From Ischnura elegans (lineage: Eukaryota; Arthropoda; Insecta; Odonata; Coenagrionidae), in NCBI RefSeq assembly GCF_921293095.1, contig NC_060248.1, positions 82,901,243 to 82,965,242 of the forward strand: DNA of 64,000 nucleotides, written 5' to 3'. Made by a program: the position numbers and the translations under genes. The notes below the pieces were generated by a model that saw only the letters and a list, made by a program, of their open reading frames with translations, was not told where the DNA came from and did no database searches. Shown piece by piece: positions 48,577 to 59,574 of this stretch. Each line of letters opens with the position of its first letter. Within the stretch, counting starts at the first letter, position 1.

Positions 48577-50170
48577 AATACCTAACCCGAGTATCCATTC
48601 ACGAATTTTGTAGTAAAAAATGTCAATGAAGTCTGTGATGCTGTGTAAATGAAATTTCATAACAATCCTACATCCTCGAGAAAACATTGCTTTGCTGCAG
48701 ATAATATGATTATGAAGGAAAGTATGTTTTAATTTTTTTGCTGCCTTTCATGACGAGATCTTATATCATCATTATAAACATTCAAATGCATAGTCGAAAA
48801 AGGAAACAGAAACTCGACTCAATATAGTTTCAAAATCACAGAAACCTGTTAAACGTGATATGGAGGCATACGGCATACATTAAGCTAAATTTGAATAAAA
48901 ACGCTTAAAATGCAATGCAAGGTATAGAAGCTAGCATTTGGCTGACCAAACGACATGAAAATCAAGTCTTCGCGTACGAAGGCTATTGACGCCAATGTAA
49001 ACAGAATTTTGCAATCATATTCAAGTATCTTAGGAAAATCATGGAACATAAACGCATAAATAACAGAAGTACTTAACAATTAGCTTGTGTACAAATGCAA
49101 CATAAATTATGCCAATATGTCCAACCACTTACTGTGTTGTAATTATCACACGACCGATAGTTTAACTTCGAACGTAGCCTACGTTATATACAAAAAATGT
49201 TTAGGCCACTTCTGGACAATTATGCTAAAATGAAACGGACACTGTAACATGGAAGAAGTAACAGCACCTGCGTTTAGGAAAATATCACTTTGTCGGAAAT
49301 TCCTATAATTTTGAAAACATTATTCCGTGAAAAATACCAAAACATAAAGGCCAAAATTAAATAAATATGGTAAATGTTAGCATAATCACGAAAAGAGAAC
49401 TAATTTTGACAAAAATCGCGTCTGTTTCAAATGTTCGCCATTCATTCCCATACGAATTTTGTTCTCAAAACAGCGCCAGCGGCGACAACTGGAACTAACT
49501 CCAGACATGCTCATTCTGCCCGTTTACAGCCCACGTTGGACGGCCTTATGAATAACGTAGGCTACGCTTCGAAACATAAGAAATGGATCATCTCCATCAA
49601 TACCGACACGATATATTTTCAGGGAAAAGACATATATTACGTGTCTGGTTATTTCTTCAAACATGCCACTCTGCTGCTGTGTTCTCACCAAAAAATTAGT
49701 TCCTATTCATTTCCGTAACCCAAATATCTTCATATTTCAACTTCAATAACAGCCGGTGCCGCCATATTTATTTATCCGTAAAGGACACTTTAGCCCTAAA
49801 GTGAGCTCCGGTTGGGCACTTTACGGTAAAGTGACGATTCGGCCATTTTTCTTCTAAAGTGGCGTTTATGAAACGGAAAAAGCAGACTTTAGCCCGGCTA
49901 AAGTATACTTTAGCCTAAAGTGCCGTCTATGAATCGCACCCTTAATTGCGAAAAATAGATATCGTGGATATCGTCATTTAAAAATCTGAAAGCGTGAAAT
50001 GCGTACTCCAGGAGTAATAATCTTTCGATTTAGGCAATAAAAAAATAATAGGAAACCACCCTATTCAATGCAGTACTTCACTTTTTCCCGGGGAATGGTG
50101 GGAGAAAATTCTTCTCGAGATTTCATCCGGGTAATCTCCTCAATCTCTGACAGCGTTATCCAGAAGTTAA

Positions 50171-50437
50171 CCCTGTTAGTGCTATCCTTCTTCCCGGGCT
50201 ACTGACGAGAAATTCGGAGGGTATTTCCATGAAATGTAGTAGCTAGGAAAAAAAAAACAATACAAAGCTATTTTATTACATATCCATAAGCGTTTTTTTA
50301 TTATTGAGGTTAAAATGGTTAATATTGACGAAATGTTTTTACGTGTACCAAAAAATATATATCAATGTAATAAGTTATAGCAAATTAAATAATGTACAAC
50401 GTAAGAGCCGATATATCGGCCTGCCGCACTAAAAGGG
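50171..50437. mobile_element. piggyBac-type MITE with palindromic end
   Basis: TTAA (50167-50170) precedes CCCTGTTAGTGC, and the inverse GCACTAAAAGGG is followed by TCAA (50438-50441), a decayed TTAA. Near the right end is the perfect palindrome GCCGATATATCGGC (50407-50420). It is 267 bp, non-coding, and lies just right of copy D. Confidence 0.6.
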
Positions 50438-50454
50438 TCAAGTGAATTAGGTGG

Positions 50455-50778
50455 GGAACCGCTGGAGACTCGGAGGCTGCGCGCTAGGCTTATATTACAT
50501 TAACTATTGAGAATGGATATCTTTAAGAGCGACACGGAGAACATAATACTGGAGACCCACAATATTTCCAGGTCCGCAGAAGCGATAAATTAAAAGATAT
50601 ATTTTGCCGAACGGATAGATATGCGAATTCCTTTTTCCCCCGAACCAAAGAGGATTTTAATAAATGCTAATCGTAATTTCGCATTTCCTTTTTATGTGTA
50701 AACGGTTGGTGTCCTAACACCCCCTGCCACACGCCTTTTAGGCGGCTTGCGGGGTAGTATGTATATGTAGATGAATCT
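50455..50778 (+). mobile_element. LINE 3'-end fragment (Jockey/CR1 type)
   Basis: It matches the last part of the LINE at 51732-52664 in the opposite orientation, from GGAGACTCGGAGGCTGCGCG through TTCCCCCGAAC to the shared 3' UTR phrase CCCCTGCCACACGCCTTTTA. It keeps only the end of the ORF and the 3' tail, as in 5'-truncated LINE copies. The coding part is interrupted by several changes. Confidence 0.7.
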
Positions 50779-50785
50779 CCATCGC

Positions 50786-50824
50786 TGCCGACATTTCAAT
50801 GAAATTCTTTTCCATCATCATCAG
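50786..50824 (-). ncRNA. Hammerhead-like hairpin motif (relic)
   Basis: On the minus strand: CTGATGATGATGGAAA, loop AGAA, TTTCATT, then GAAATGTCGGC. It has the full CTGATGA box and the GAAA box around a hairpin, so it is the closest of the four motifs to the hammerhead consensus. It precedes the foldback element at 50879. Confidence 0.35.
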
Positions 50825-50878
50825 GGCCAATGCCGGCCCTGATGTCTTTTTTCTATTCTTCCCAAAGAAATATTTCTT

Positions 50879-51076
50879 AAGTTTTTCCTGGATGCACACA
50901 GTTACTTATACCACTTTTTTATACATAAGAGCGCGACCCGGGTTTCGATGAATAATCAACATCATCGGGCGCTAATTATGATTAATGATGATGATGATTA
51001 TTCATTGAAACCCGGGTCGCGCTCTTATATATATATAAAAGTGGTATAAGTAATTGTGTACATCCAGGAAAAACTT
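50879..51076. repeat. Foldback element with roughly 85-95-bp arms
   Basis: The left arm (AAGTTTTTCCTGGATG... to ...CGATGAATAATCA) and the right arm (TGATTATTCATTGAAACCCG... to ...CATCCAGGAAAAACTT) are nearly perfect inverses, with a short GAT-repeat spacer. The word ATATTTCTTAAGTTT occurs at the left edge (about 50870) and again at 51119, so it may be a 15-bp direct repeat around the unit. The left arm has a few base changes and small gaps relative to the right arm. Confidence 0.75.
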
Positions 51077-51731
51077 ATAATGGAATAGCACAAGGTTAAC
51101 CAAGAATTAGTGAATATTAATATTTCTTAAGTTTGTGACAGGTGGATTTGGCTAATAAATCCAATGCTCCGTGAAAGCCAAGCTATGTCACTATCTCAAA
51201 CGCTTGCCAGTTAATTCTCTACGCATAAATTTCCCTCAATTTCATAATTACATTTTATGAGAAGTATAACAAGCCATTGCAAAACAGACAATTTACTTTC
51301 AAAAAAGATGCTACTAAACAAAATAAAAAGTAGTAATATTAACCTTGCGCGCCCCACACCCATAACTGGCCCGAGCCACGATGATACGTAATCTTAAAGT
51401 AATAATTTTAATCAACCAAAAATTGATCTGCGAGGATTCATTAGCATTATCAAATATTTATTTTGTATTTTATAACGATTACAACTCAAGTTTTCAGCCG
51501 CTAGTGTCTGTAGAGACAATTGTATTGGAAACCGGCGGATAAAATTACCTCCAGTCACCGTTTTCGGTTCTAGTGATCTCAGCTAGTATATATGATGGTT
51601 AAATAGCATTATCATCAGGAAAGATGTTTTTCGATTCCTAAGAAACGCGATCGTTTCTTTTTTCTTGTTTTGGATTCAAGGGCAAATTAAGACCGTTGTT
51701 TTGAAGGGGCGGTTCATTACTTTCCACAGCG

Positions 51732-52664
51732 TCTACATCTACATCTACATCTACATAATACCCCGCAAGCCGCCTAAAAGGCGTGTGGCAGGGGGTGTTA
51801 GGACACCAGCCGTTTACAGCTATTAAAAAAAAAAGAAGAAGTGCTCTAACGAGGTTGGGACAAGCGTTTATTAAAGTCCTTTATTGTTCGGGGGAAAAAC
51901 GAATTCTTATATCTATCCGTTCGGCTAAAAATCTCTCTTAATTTATCGCTTCTGTCGGACCTGGAAATATAGTGTGGCTCTAAGATTATGTTCTCTGTGT
52001 CGCTCTTAAATATATCCATTCTCAATTGCTCAAGCAATCTAAGCCTAGCGCGCAGCCTCCGAGTCTCCAACGGCTCCCAGCCTAATTCGCTTAACATCTG
52101 GGTAACACTGTCTGTACGCCCGTAGCGGTTTTTGACGAAACGCGCAGCCTTCCTTTGTATCTTATTCAGCTCGCGGATTAAGTCTTTCTGCACTGGATCC
52201 CATACACTCGCTGCGTATTCAAGGTGCGGTCGGACGAGAGCGAAATAGCACCTTTCTTTTACTTTCTCATCCGAAAATCTTCCCACAATACGCTTGACGT
52301 ATCCTAATTTCTTCAGGGCTATGCCGCAAATATTCTTTATATGAGTTCCCCACGTGAGGTTCGAGGTTATCGTAACTCCCAGGTACTTCACTTCGTCTGT
52401 TGCCTTTATGTTAATGCCATCCACTGCATAAACATTGTTAGTGTTGGACGAATTCCGCAAAAAATGTACCGCCATGCATTTGCTCAGATTAAGTTCGAGT
52501 CCCCACTCTTGACTCCACAATTGAACGTTGTTTAAGTCCGATGATAGATTTCCATAGTCAGAGTGATCACTAATTTCGCGGTAGATGACAGCGTCGTCAG
52601 CAATCGTGGTGATATGCAATGTCCTTAAGAGATAATGCGACTGTGGTCTGATTTCTGTTGACAA
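51732..52664 (-). mobile_element. 5'-truncated LINE, C-terminal reverse transcriptase part
   Basis: The minus-strand frame 52664-51846 (272 codons) carries the RT catalytic box as IADDAVIY, then LNLSKCMAVHF, VKYLGVTI, RPHLEYAASVWDP and NKIQRKAARFV, the usual C-terminal blocks of Jockey/CR1-type LINE reverse transcriptases. The frame is open to its end (KRLSQPR). After it come a short 3' UTR and a TGTAGA microsatellite tail (51732-51755). Fingers, palm start and endonuclease are missing, so it is a dead 5'-truncated copy, though the remaining part is uninterrupted and therefore fairly young. Confidence 0.88.
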
Positions 52665-54454
52665 GTGGCTTTTAGGTAATTTTTTAAAACTTTTTCGCGT
52701 TCAACCGACACAAACTGGGATAAGATTTCAGCTGGATGCTCTATCGTTCATATACCGCGGTCTGTCAGCATATCGCTACTTTTTACACCGTATGTGTGGG
52801 ACCGTTGAATCGGGGAGTGACCGTTCACTCAACGGTAGTATCGACTAAACGCAGCCACTGTCTAGACGATGAAATAGACTTTAATTTGAGAGTAACTTTG
52901 AAGATTAAAAATTTTTATTTTTTTTTCAAAAATTATGGGAGAACATTCTATATGAGATACGAAGGATTTGGAAGGATGTGGATGGAGCGAGTACTTAGCG
53001 GGGAGGGGATGTTGAAAAGGGTATTAGAGGGGAGAATGAGGGACGGTTTAAGCGGTAAGCAAAGTACGCGGCCGCGTAGGGCGCCAACCAAAAGGGGGCG
53101 CCAAAGCGCTCAGTACTAATCCTACTACCTTTCAGGTTATTTTTGAGGGGGCAGCAGGAATGTTGTTTGCTTATATGACTATGATTAGAAATAGGACTAG
53201 AACCGGCCCTGGGTAGAATATTAGGTAAACGAGTATTAGGAAAATACTAGGTACTTTTAGATGGAACGAAAGGGAGTAGGCCTTAGGCCTAACATAAGAG
53301 AGTACAGTGAATTGAAGAGGCAAGTACATGTGGAAAGGGAGGCTACCAAAACCCTTCTTAAGAACTCCATGGATACCTACCTTAGTCGTTTGAGTACTTA
53401 AAAAAAAATTATTATTATGGGGGAAGGGGATGGGTCCACCCCCCTCCTTTAATTTTTGGCGTAGATTTTTCGCTTTGCTTAATAGTTCAGGGCGACACGT
53501 GGGAGAAAGGCTTTCGGCCCCTCTTGCCGGCCCTTCGCCCCTTCCCCCCTCCACTCCCGGCATCGGCCCGCGAACGGAAAAGCTAAACAAGAACAATTTT
53601 AGCGGAAATATCTCTAAAAATGTTGACAATCCCTTTTTTATTTAAAAACGCCAAAAATTAGAAAAAGGCGTGGCGCATGATTAAAGTTCAATATGCACTG
53701 CATTTATGAAAGTCATTTTTCCGGAAAGTTTATAGCAAACAAAATTACAGTGCGACGAGCGCGCATGAATCACGCTCTACTGGGCTTTTATGACGTCTTA
53801 ACTATTCAAAAATTTCCTATCGTCAAGAAAATTTTAATGATATACCTGAATAAGGTATGCAATTGTCAGCATCGGCCTATATATCAAGTCTGAAACTTTT
53901 ACCTCGAGGAGGTTAACTTCGGCAAATTTTCACAAAGGTATAATGTCTATTCTCTGAAAATGTCACGATAATATCTCAAGTTTCAAACTAGTAATGCGGC
54001 GTAAGGCAAAAAGACAAAATACGATCGACGGAGAGGGAGTGATGCGTTTTCTTATTTTTAAACACAAGGCTCTACCAAACTCCCTATTTTTTTGAATAAA
54101 CGGGAATTATTTCCTGTTCCATTTTAGAAATCCCGACAACTATCATACAAATAAGAAAAAGAAAATTACGCTGCCGCAAAAACACCCTGTGGGATTTCCC
54201 TCTCCGTTTTTCAGGGACGATTAATCTTTGTCACGTCAAAAGATACAGTGATTGGTACATAAAAAATGACAGAGGTCAGCGCTTGATGACATTTAAGTCG
54301 CGACAGCCGAGTTGGGGTTGTTTCCTGCTGCTAATAATCGAAGAGGCTGATAGAGATCAGTATTCCTATTTATATGAAGACGACTTTTGGTCAATGCTAG
54401 TCATATCGTTCCTTGAGTTTCACTGAAAATATCTTTGACTAACAATTTTCAGAA
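52665..54454. other. Intergenic DNA upstream of the second lectin
   Basis: No gene is firmly recognised. A 127-codon frame (52736-53119) and a 152-codon frame on the minus strand (53171-53629) lack family likeness and have low-complexity stretches. The end (54400-54454) is a T-rich tract and TTTTCAG, the acceptor before the lectin start codon, so an upstream non-coding exon should lie in this stretch. Confidence 0.35.
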
Positions 54455-54731
54455 ATGATTCCCGATAGAGTACAAATATTTTGTGCTGCATGTATGCTGC
54501 TATCACTGCAGCATTGTACAGCCAGTCCAATCGATACATCGTCCTCACATTTGAACAAGACATTGCGACTGTCCATATCAAGCATGAAGAACAAGACAGG
54601 ACATTGGTTTGCACTTTTTTCAGTCGACTCCAACGCCACAAGAATAGCCACCAATTGGAATGCAGATTTGGACATTAACACCAAAGTGGAAGAAAAAATG
54701 CAATTCATGCATGCTCTAGGTGTTTATGCAG
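54455..54731 (+). CDS. First coding exon of a second LPS-binding protein-like lectin
   Basis: ATG follows an acceptor (TTTTCAG) by two bases; 92 codons later the exon ends in phase 1 at TATGCAG, then gtaagt. A signal peptide is clear (residues 1-24, IFCAACMLLSLQHCTAS). The rest, LRLSISSMKNKTGHWFALFS and ATNWNADLDINTKVEEKMQF, matches the N-terminal domain of hemolymph LPS-binding proteins (the NKTGH motif, and WxxDxDxN replacing the WKLDYNTC of the first lectin). The exon length and phase equal those of exon 1 at 17615, so the two genes are paralogs. The cysteine seen in the first lectin is absent here. Lectin-domain exons are not in the window; they should lie beyond 64000 or be lost. Partial gene. 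Confidence 0.75.
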
Positions 54732-54829
54732 GTAAGTAATATTTTGCTATATATATCATAAAATTAGTAGTACTCATTTATTCATTCAGTGATGCAACCA
54801 AAAAGTTGATTTGAATGAGTGGTGCTCTC

Positions 54830-55034
54830 CAGTGGCGCAGCAAGGGGGGGGGAGAGTTTGGGCGATACAAAACATCAAACTATTCACAGAACTGAGTTGG
54901 AAAGTGTGTAGGTCGAAAGGGTGGCAGATGCACAGTGCACAGTGGTATAATTTTCTCTCGGATTAGCAATACTGTAGTGCAGTATTAGTTGCGCCTAAAA
55001 TCCCCCCTAGCCTTAATTCATAGCTGCGCCCCTC
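54830..55034. mobile_element. hAT-like MITE, perfect 8-bp duplication GTGCTCTC
   Basis: It starts CAGTGGCGCAGCAAGGGG and ends in the imperfect inverse AGCTGCGCCCCTC. GTGCTCTC flanks it at 54822-54829 and 55035-55042. 205 bp, non-coding, in the presumed first intron of the second lectin. Confidence 0.75.
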
Positions 55035-55042
55035 GTGCTCTC

Positions 55043-55384
55043 CAGTGGTGAATCTAAGAGGGCTATGGCCTCCATATGGGGTCAAAACCCATACTAGATA
55101 AAATCGAAATTTTTGGAGGTTGCTACTTTGTACAAAAGTATTTAGTTATATTTTTCCATATATATTTAACTACTTTAATGAATTGAAACACAAATTAGCT
55201 TTGAACTTTGGGCCTATTTTACACGCTTTTGGTGTGTTAAAATCCAGTGGCAGATCCAGAGAGGGGCAGATCTTAAGTATCCAATTTATATACTAGATAG
55301 AATGGTAATTTTGTTTGGACCTCCACTACTGCTAAGAGATTACCCCACTTATCCCCACTTGTCTCTATCCAGGATCCGCCACTG
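55043..55384. mobile_element. Second hAT-like element at the same 8-bp target
   Basis: It starts CAGTGGTGAATCT and ends with the inverse GGATCCGCCACTG, flanked by GTGCTCTC at 55035-55042 and 55385-55392. Inside, a second CAGTGGCAGATCC start at 55245 and repeated ACTAGATARAATSG words suggest an internal partial duplication. 342 bp, non-coding. Confidence 0.65.
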
Positions 55385-56020
55385 GTGCTCTCGACCTTTA
55401 TTTAATATAATAAATTAATTATTTGACCAATTAATTGACAATTTACAAGGACCTGTATCAATATATTCATGGTCAGTTCAAGTGAACTTATTAAAGTGGG
55501 GTTGAAGGGCTGAATAAGGATTCTTTACTCCCATTTTATTTTACATGAAGTGCAGTTTGTATTTTGATCCTGAAATAATCACTCAATCCACTTAAATCAT
55601 ATGAAATCATATTAGATAGTGACAACAACAAAGAAGGAACTTTTTCTGAAACCAATTTACCAAGTAATATGAGTACCTTCAGGGGGACACCTTATGTCTC
55701 TGGTAAAAAATTATTGGCCAACTACAATTATGCTCTGAGTGTAACTGTTGGGGTCATTTAATATTTTACCTACCATGGCTAAAGCAATAGACGAATCAAA
55801 TCTGTCTTACTCTATCTGATTTATAGTCACACTATCTTTGATGTCACATTGCTGCTGATATGTTTGGTGGATAAATGATCTTGACACTGGACATACTATC
55901 TCTTACTTTAAAAATAGAATACCTGGGGATACAGGCATTAAAAACAAATGCCACCAAGGGAACAGCTCAGAAACTAAAATATGAATCAATGTTCTTTGGG
56001 TGTGCCCACAAGAGTGTTAA

Positions 56021-59000
56021 CCCTAGTAGCACAAGAAATGTTGAGCATATGCTCAGATTATGTCAGGGAAATATGTTTTGCACACAACATTAGCATATGC
56101 TGAAAATATGTTCAGCAGATGTTTAAAACCACATGTTTTCAACATATGCTCGAAATATTTCCAGCATATGTTCAGACGATGTGTTGAGCATATGTTCATA
56201 GAAATATGCTGCACATGTGTTCAACAAAATATTTTGAGCATATATACGTAGACATATGCTCCACATGTGTTCAACGAAATATGTTGATCATATTTCAAGA
56301 AAATATCTATGCGTTCTGAGAAATATTTCGTCAACAAATCAGCGATCAGGATTCGAATACTGCATGCTAGTTTTATAATTAATGTAAAGGAATATATCTA
56401 GTTCTAGTTTATTCTAATTCAAGTATATCAATTCATAATTTTAACCAAGGCCCTGATTAAAATAATTGAAGAGCGAGACGCATGCGTCGACGTTGTTGTG
56501 TGTGTTCATGTTGCTATGATTTCATTGCTCAAATCGCACGTTGTTTACGTTACTTTATACCACTTTATACAAGAGGAGAGAGCCCAGTTACCTCGGAATC
56601 ATCTAGAAGCATGAAATGTAAGTACATTGGTAGAAAAATATATGAAATTACTATTTTACAATTAGTGCTAACTGTTCTTGTGTGATATCGTAAAAGTTCT
56701 CAATCGCTGTTTATGAGCGGATAAATGTATGATATTACTATTTTAGTTCTAACTGTTCTTGTGTGGTATGGTAAAAGTTCTCAATGGCTATTTATGAACC
56801 AATTGTGGTCGTAAATGCCGTATTAAGTTATTCCTGCCCAATGTAAATACTTGGATCGAATATGATGCATGTAACCGAGTGAGTGCGAAAATGTTCGATC
56901 AAAATCAATCATAGCCACAATAAAATGTGAAGGAAGTAATAAATTCTTGGTCAAGGCTTAGAGCCTGTTCTAATTTCGTTTGTGAATCTATTCATGAACT
57001 CTTTTTTTGTTCATGCTAATATTGTAACAAGGTCATAAAATTATGATAACAGCACCATTTCATGAATGCTAAACTAATCGCTGGATGATGAATTAGCCCT
57101 CTCTTTCATGGTATCATTTTGAGGCATAATTAACTAATTTGTAACCAAGTATCATTAACGAACTTATTTTGTGAATAACTGTCGCAGCGAAGTGCTAACA
57201 GTAAACATGAGTAGTCTCGACTAGGAATCATGTTAACACAGTTGCACTCTGATATGAGGGAACGAAACAAAGAATTGGCATGGGTAACCCATGGGGATGG
57301 CTCAAAAGGAGTGCATGATACGCACTATCGTTAGTTTTTCCATCAGATTACTAAAAATTTACTTTAGCACTTAGGCGATTCACTCAGAAGTAAGGGGACA
57401 AAAATAATCGAGTTTATTTGCAGTATCTACAGTATTCCTGTGGTTCGTGCCTCAAATACTAACCAAATCTGGCATATATATTGCTTGGGTTTCACGGATT
57501 TCAAGACATACACCATATGCCCATTGGTATTTATAATTTCATGGACAATTAGAGACCAAAGTCACATAATGTGTATCTTAAGCGATTTTTTATGGAATAT
57601 AAGGCTTCACATTATAGTGGAATTAAATTTAATGTTGTCAATTGAACCAAACGTTTGTTCTGTTAAACATGATACTCTCAGGTTCATCATAATTTTCTTG
57701 CTTTCCATATTTCATTACATATTTTAAGCAATGCAAAATCTGTTAATGAGAAATGTCTGTTTAGTCATGCAAAAAAATGACATTTTTATTTTTTGAAGAA
57801 CTTCACCCTCTTGCATGGAAATGAATCGGTGTCTTAAAATGTTCATGACCTCACTAATCTATTAGTATTATCTTCATCTAGCTCTCAATAATTGTATTAT
57901 GTTGATGGACTTACATGGAAATGTATTGTAGGATTATTGATATTTAAGACCAATGTATATACACTAGCTGACATGAATAACTTTTACATTACATATTGTG
58001 TGAACTTATGATGCAATACTTCCCTTACTGCTGCTTCCTCTCCTTAGTCAGTCTCATGCAAATTTTAAATTTTGCAACTTAATGTTAATTTACCATTCAT
58101 GAAAGATGTCAATATTCACCATTTTCAGGTTAAAGAAGTAATAATTTTTTGCTGTTTAGTGCTTGTTTAGTGGATAAATATTGATTTCTGTTTATTTTAA
58201 TCTACAGATGCTCTCCACTCTTGTCTTATGTTTAGCAGTGCTGATAAATGTGCCTTTCTTGAGTTAACTGGGGAGTGGCTACGATGGTCGTGCTGCCTGA
58301 AGAAGACTGAGAGAAATCAAGGAAAAGAATAGGATTGAAATATTCGTTCATAATGTTAAATGCTTATGTTTTTTTATTAGAATAAATCTACTTCATTATC
58401 AAATTGCAGAACTATGTCATACTTGATTCTCCTATTATATCCTATGTAATCCATTATCTACCAATTGATTACATATTCCGTAGGAGCTCCATCAAAGGAT
58501 AAAGTGGCAGTAGACTTTAATAATTACAAATAATTTGGGCTAAAGCATTATAGTGGCTCATGATACCACCTATGTATCAATATTCTTATTAATGTTACTA
58601 AAACATGCCTTAGCCCTTTTCCTTGTTCGTTCAATCTTTCGTACGTTGTAATCTAGCAGTGTGGAGTGTAATGCTTTCAGATGCACATGTGCAGTGGAGC
58701 TGGTGAGAGCTGTACGATGACAGGGCTAAAGAGGATGTTGAAGGGTTAGACAACATGATAATCAGTACCATCAATGCTTTATTCTGTCGAATGCTTATCA
58801 TTTATAAATTTTAAATTAAAATTGGCGATTTCAAATCCTTGACCAAATTTAGTTGTATTAATGATTAAACATTTTCAATTTAAAGTGCTAATCTGATAAC
58901 TTGAGTGAATGCAATGTGTAGGTCTGACATCATGCCCTAAGTCCACAGTGAAAGGCAGGAGCGGTAAAAAGGAGAGAATTTGTGCATCTATAGGTATTGC

Positions 59001-59574
59001 AAGGTTGTAAGGGAATACTTTTCATAAGGGGGATAAATGGATGCAACCTCACCCTAGTGAAAATCTCCATAGGATTTCTTTTTCCTTTAGTAATTTGACA
59101 ATGGGAAATGATTGTTCCTATAGGAAAATTTTAGGTTCCTATGGGAAAATAAAATTTTCCTGTAGGAACATAAAAATTTCCTATAGAAACAAATGTTTCC
59201 CATTGTCAAATTACTATTGGAAAAAAAATCCTGTAGATATTTTCACTAGGGTATGCTGAGCATATTTTGGGAGAATGATGGGCATATGTTAAAAACATAT
59301 GTTGGGCATAATTGGATACCATGCTGAGCATATGTTACAAACATATGTTGAGCATAAGTGGGTAATATGCTGAGCATATGTTAAAAACATATGTTGAGCA
59401 TGTGTGGAAAACATGCTGAGCATATGTTGAAAACTTGTGTTGAACATATGTTGAGCATATGCCTTGCCGGACATTTACATATGCTCAGCATGTGCTCAAA
59501 TTATGTTGAACACATCTTACATATGTGTTGAAAATGCCCTGAGCATACTCTGAACACAAATTGTGCTACTAGGG
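56021..59574. mobile_element. 3.55-kb TIR element with CATATG-rich ends
   Basis: The left end CCCTAGTAGCACAAGAAATG mirrors the right end AATTGTGCTACTAGGG. The first 250 bp and last 320 bp are filled with variants of GAGCATATGTTGA/AACATATGTTG: about six CATATG words on the left and eleven on the right. The middle (56.3-59.0 kb) is AT-rich with no recognisable transposase, so it is probably non-autonomous. The target duplication is unclear. A 200-bp MITE is inserted near its right end. It sits in the presumed first intron of the second lectin. Confidence 0.65.
59052..59251. mobile_element. 200-bp near-palindromic MITE, TIR CCCTAGTGAAAATCT
   Basis: CCCTAGTGAAAATCTCCATA at the left mirrors TACAGGATATTTTCACTAGGG-type DNA at the right. 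Inside are paired TTTGACAATGGGAAA / TTTCCCATTGTCAAA and several TCCTATAGGAAA-like palindromes, so almost the whole unit can fold on itself. It is nested in the CATATG-rich element. Confidence 0.7.

Larger units (their letters stand above)
43175..49941. mobile_element. Harbinger-like element holding a Gypsy element
   Basis: The ends GGGTGCGATTCATAGACG and its near-inverse CGTCTATGAATCGCACCC are flanked by TTA (43172-43174 and 49942-49944), the 3-bp duplication of PIF/Harbinger. Subterminal AAAGTGAG, CTTTAGC and TAAAGT words recur many times at both ends. Without the Gypsy insertion (44064-48576 plus its 5-bp duplication) the element is about 2.25 kb. No Harbinger transposase or Myb-like gene is recognised in it, so it is probably non-autonomous. 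Confidence 0.75.
42609..50061 (+). mobile_element. TA-flanked TIR element, family 1, copy D (outer shell of a nest)
   Basis: The ends GGGTAGTTTCCTTCATCAAA and GGAAACCACCC match copy C and are flanked by TA. The copy's own sequence is only about 680 bp (42609-43174 and 49945-50061); the rest is a later Harbinger-like insertion at the TTTAAT of its ATTTAATYGCGAAAAATAGA block, which is continuous in copy C. A perfect 31-bp hairpin lies within the left part. Confidence 0.8.

Noticed and set aside
53171-53629. 152-codon minus-strand frame
   Set aside because: Low-complexity, glycine- and proline-rich middle, no motif, and a competing plus-strand frame at 53430-53645.
59250-59560. Possible CRISPR-like or satellite array of CATATG units
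   Set aside because: The units vary in length and orientation and lie inside the right end of a terminal-inverted-repeat element; there are no equal spacers.
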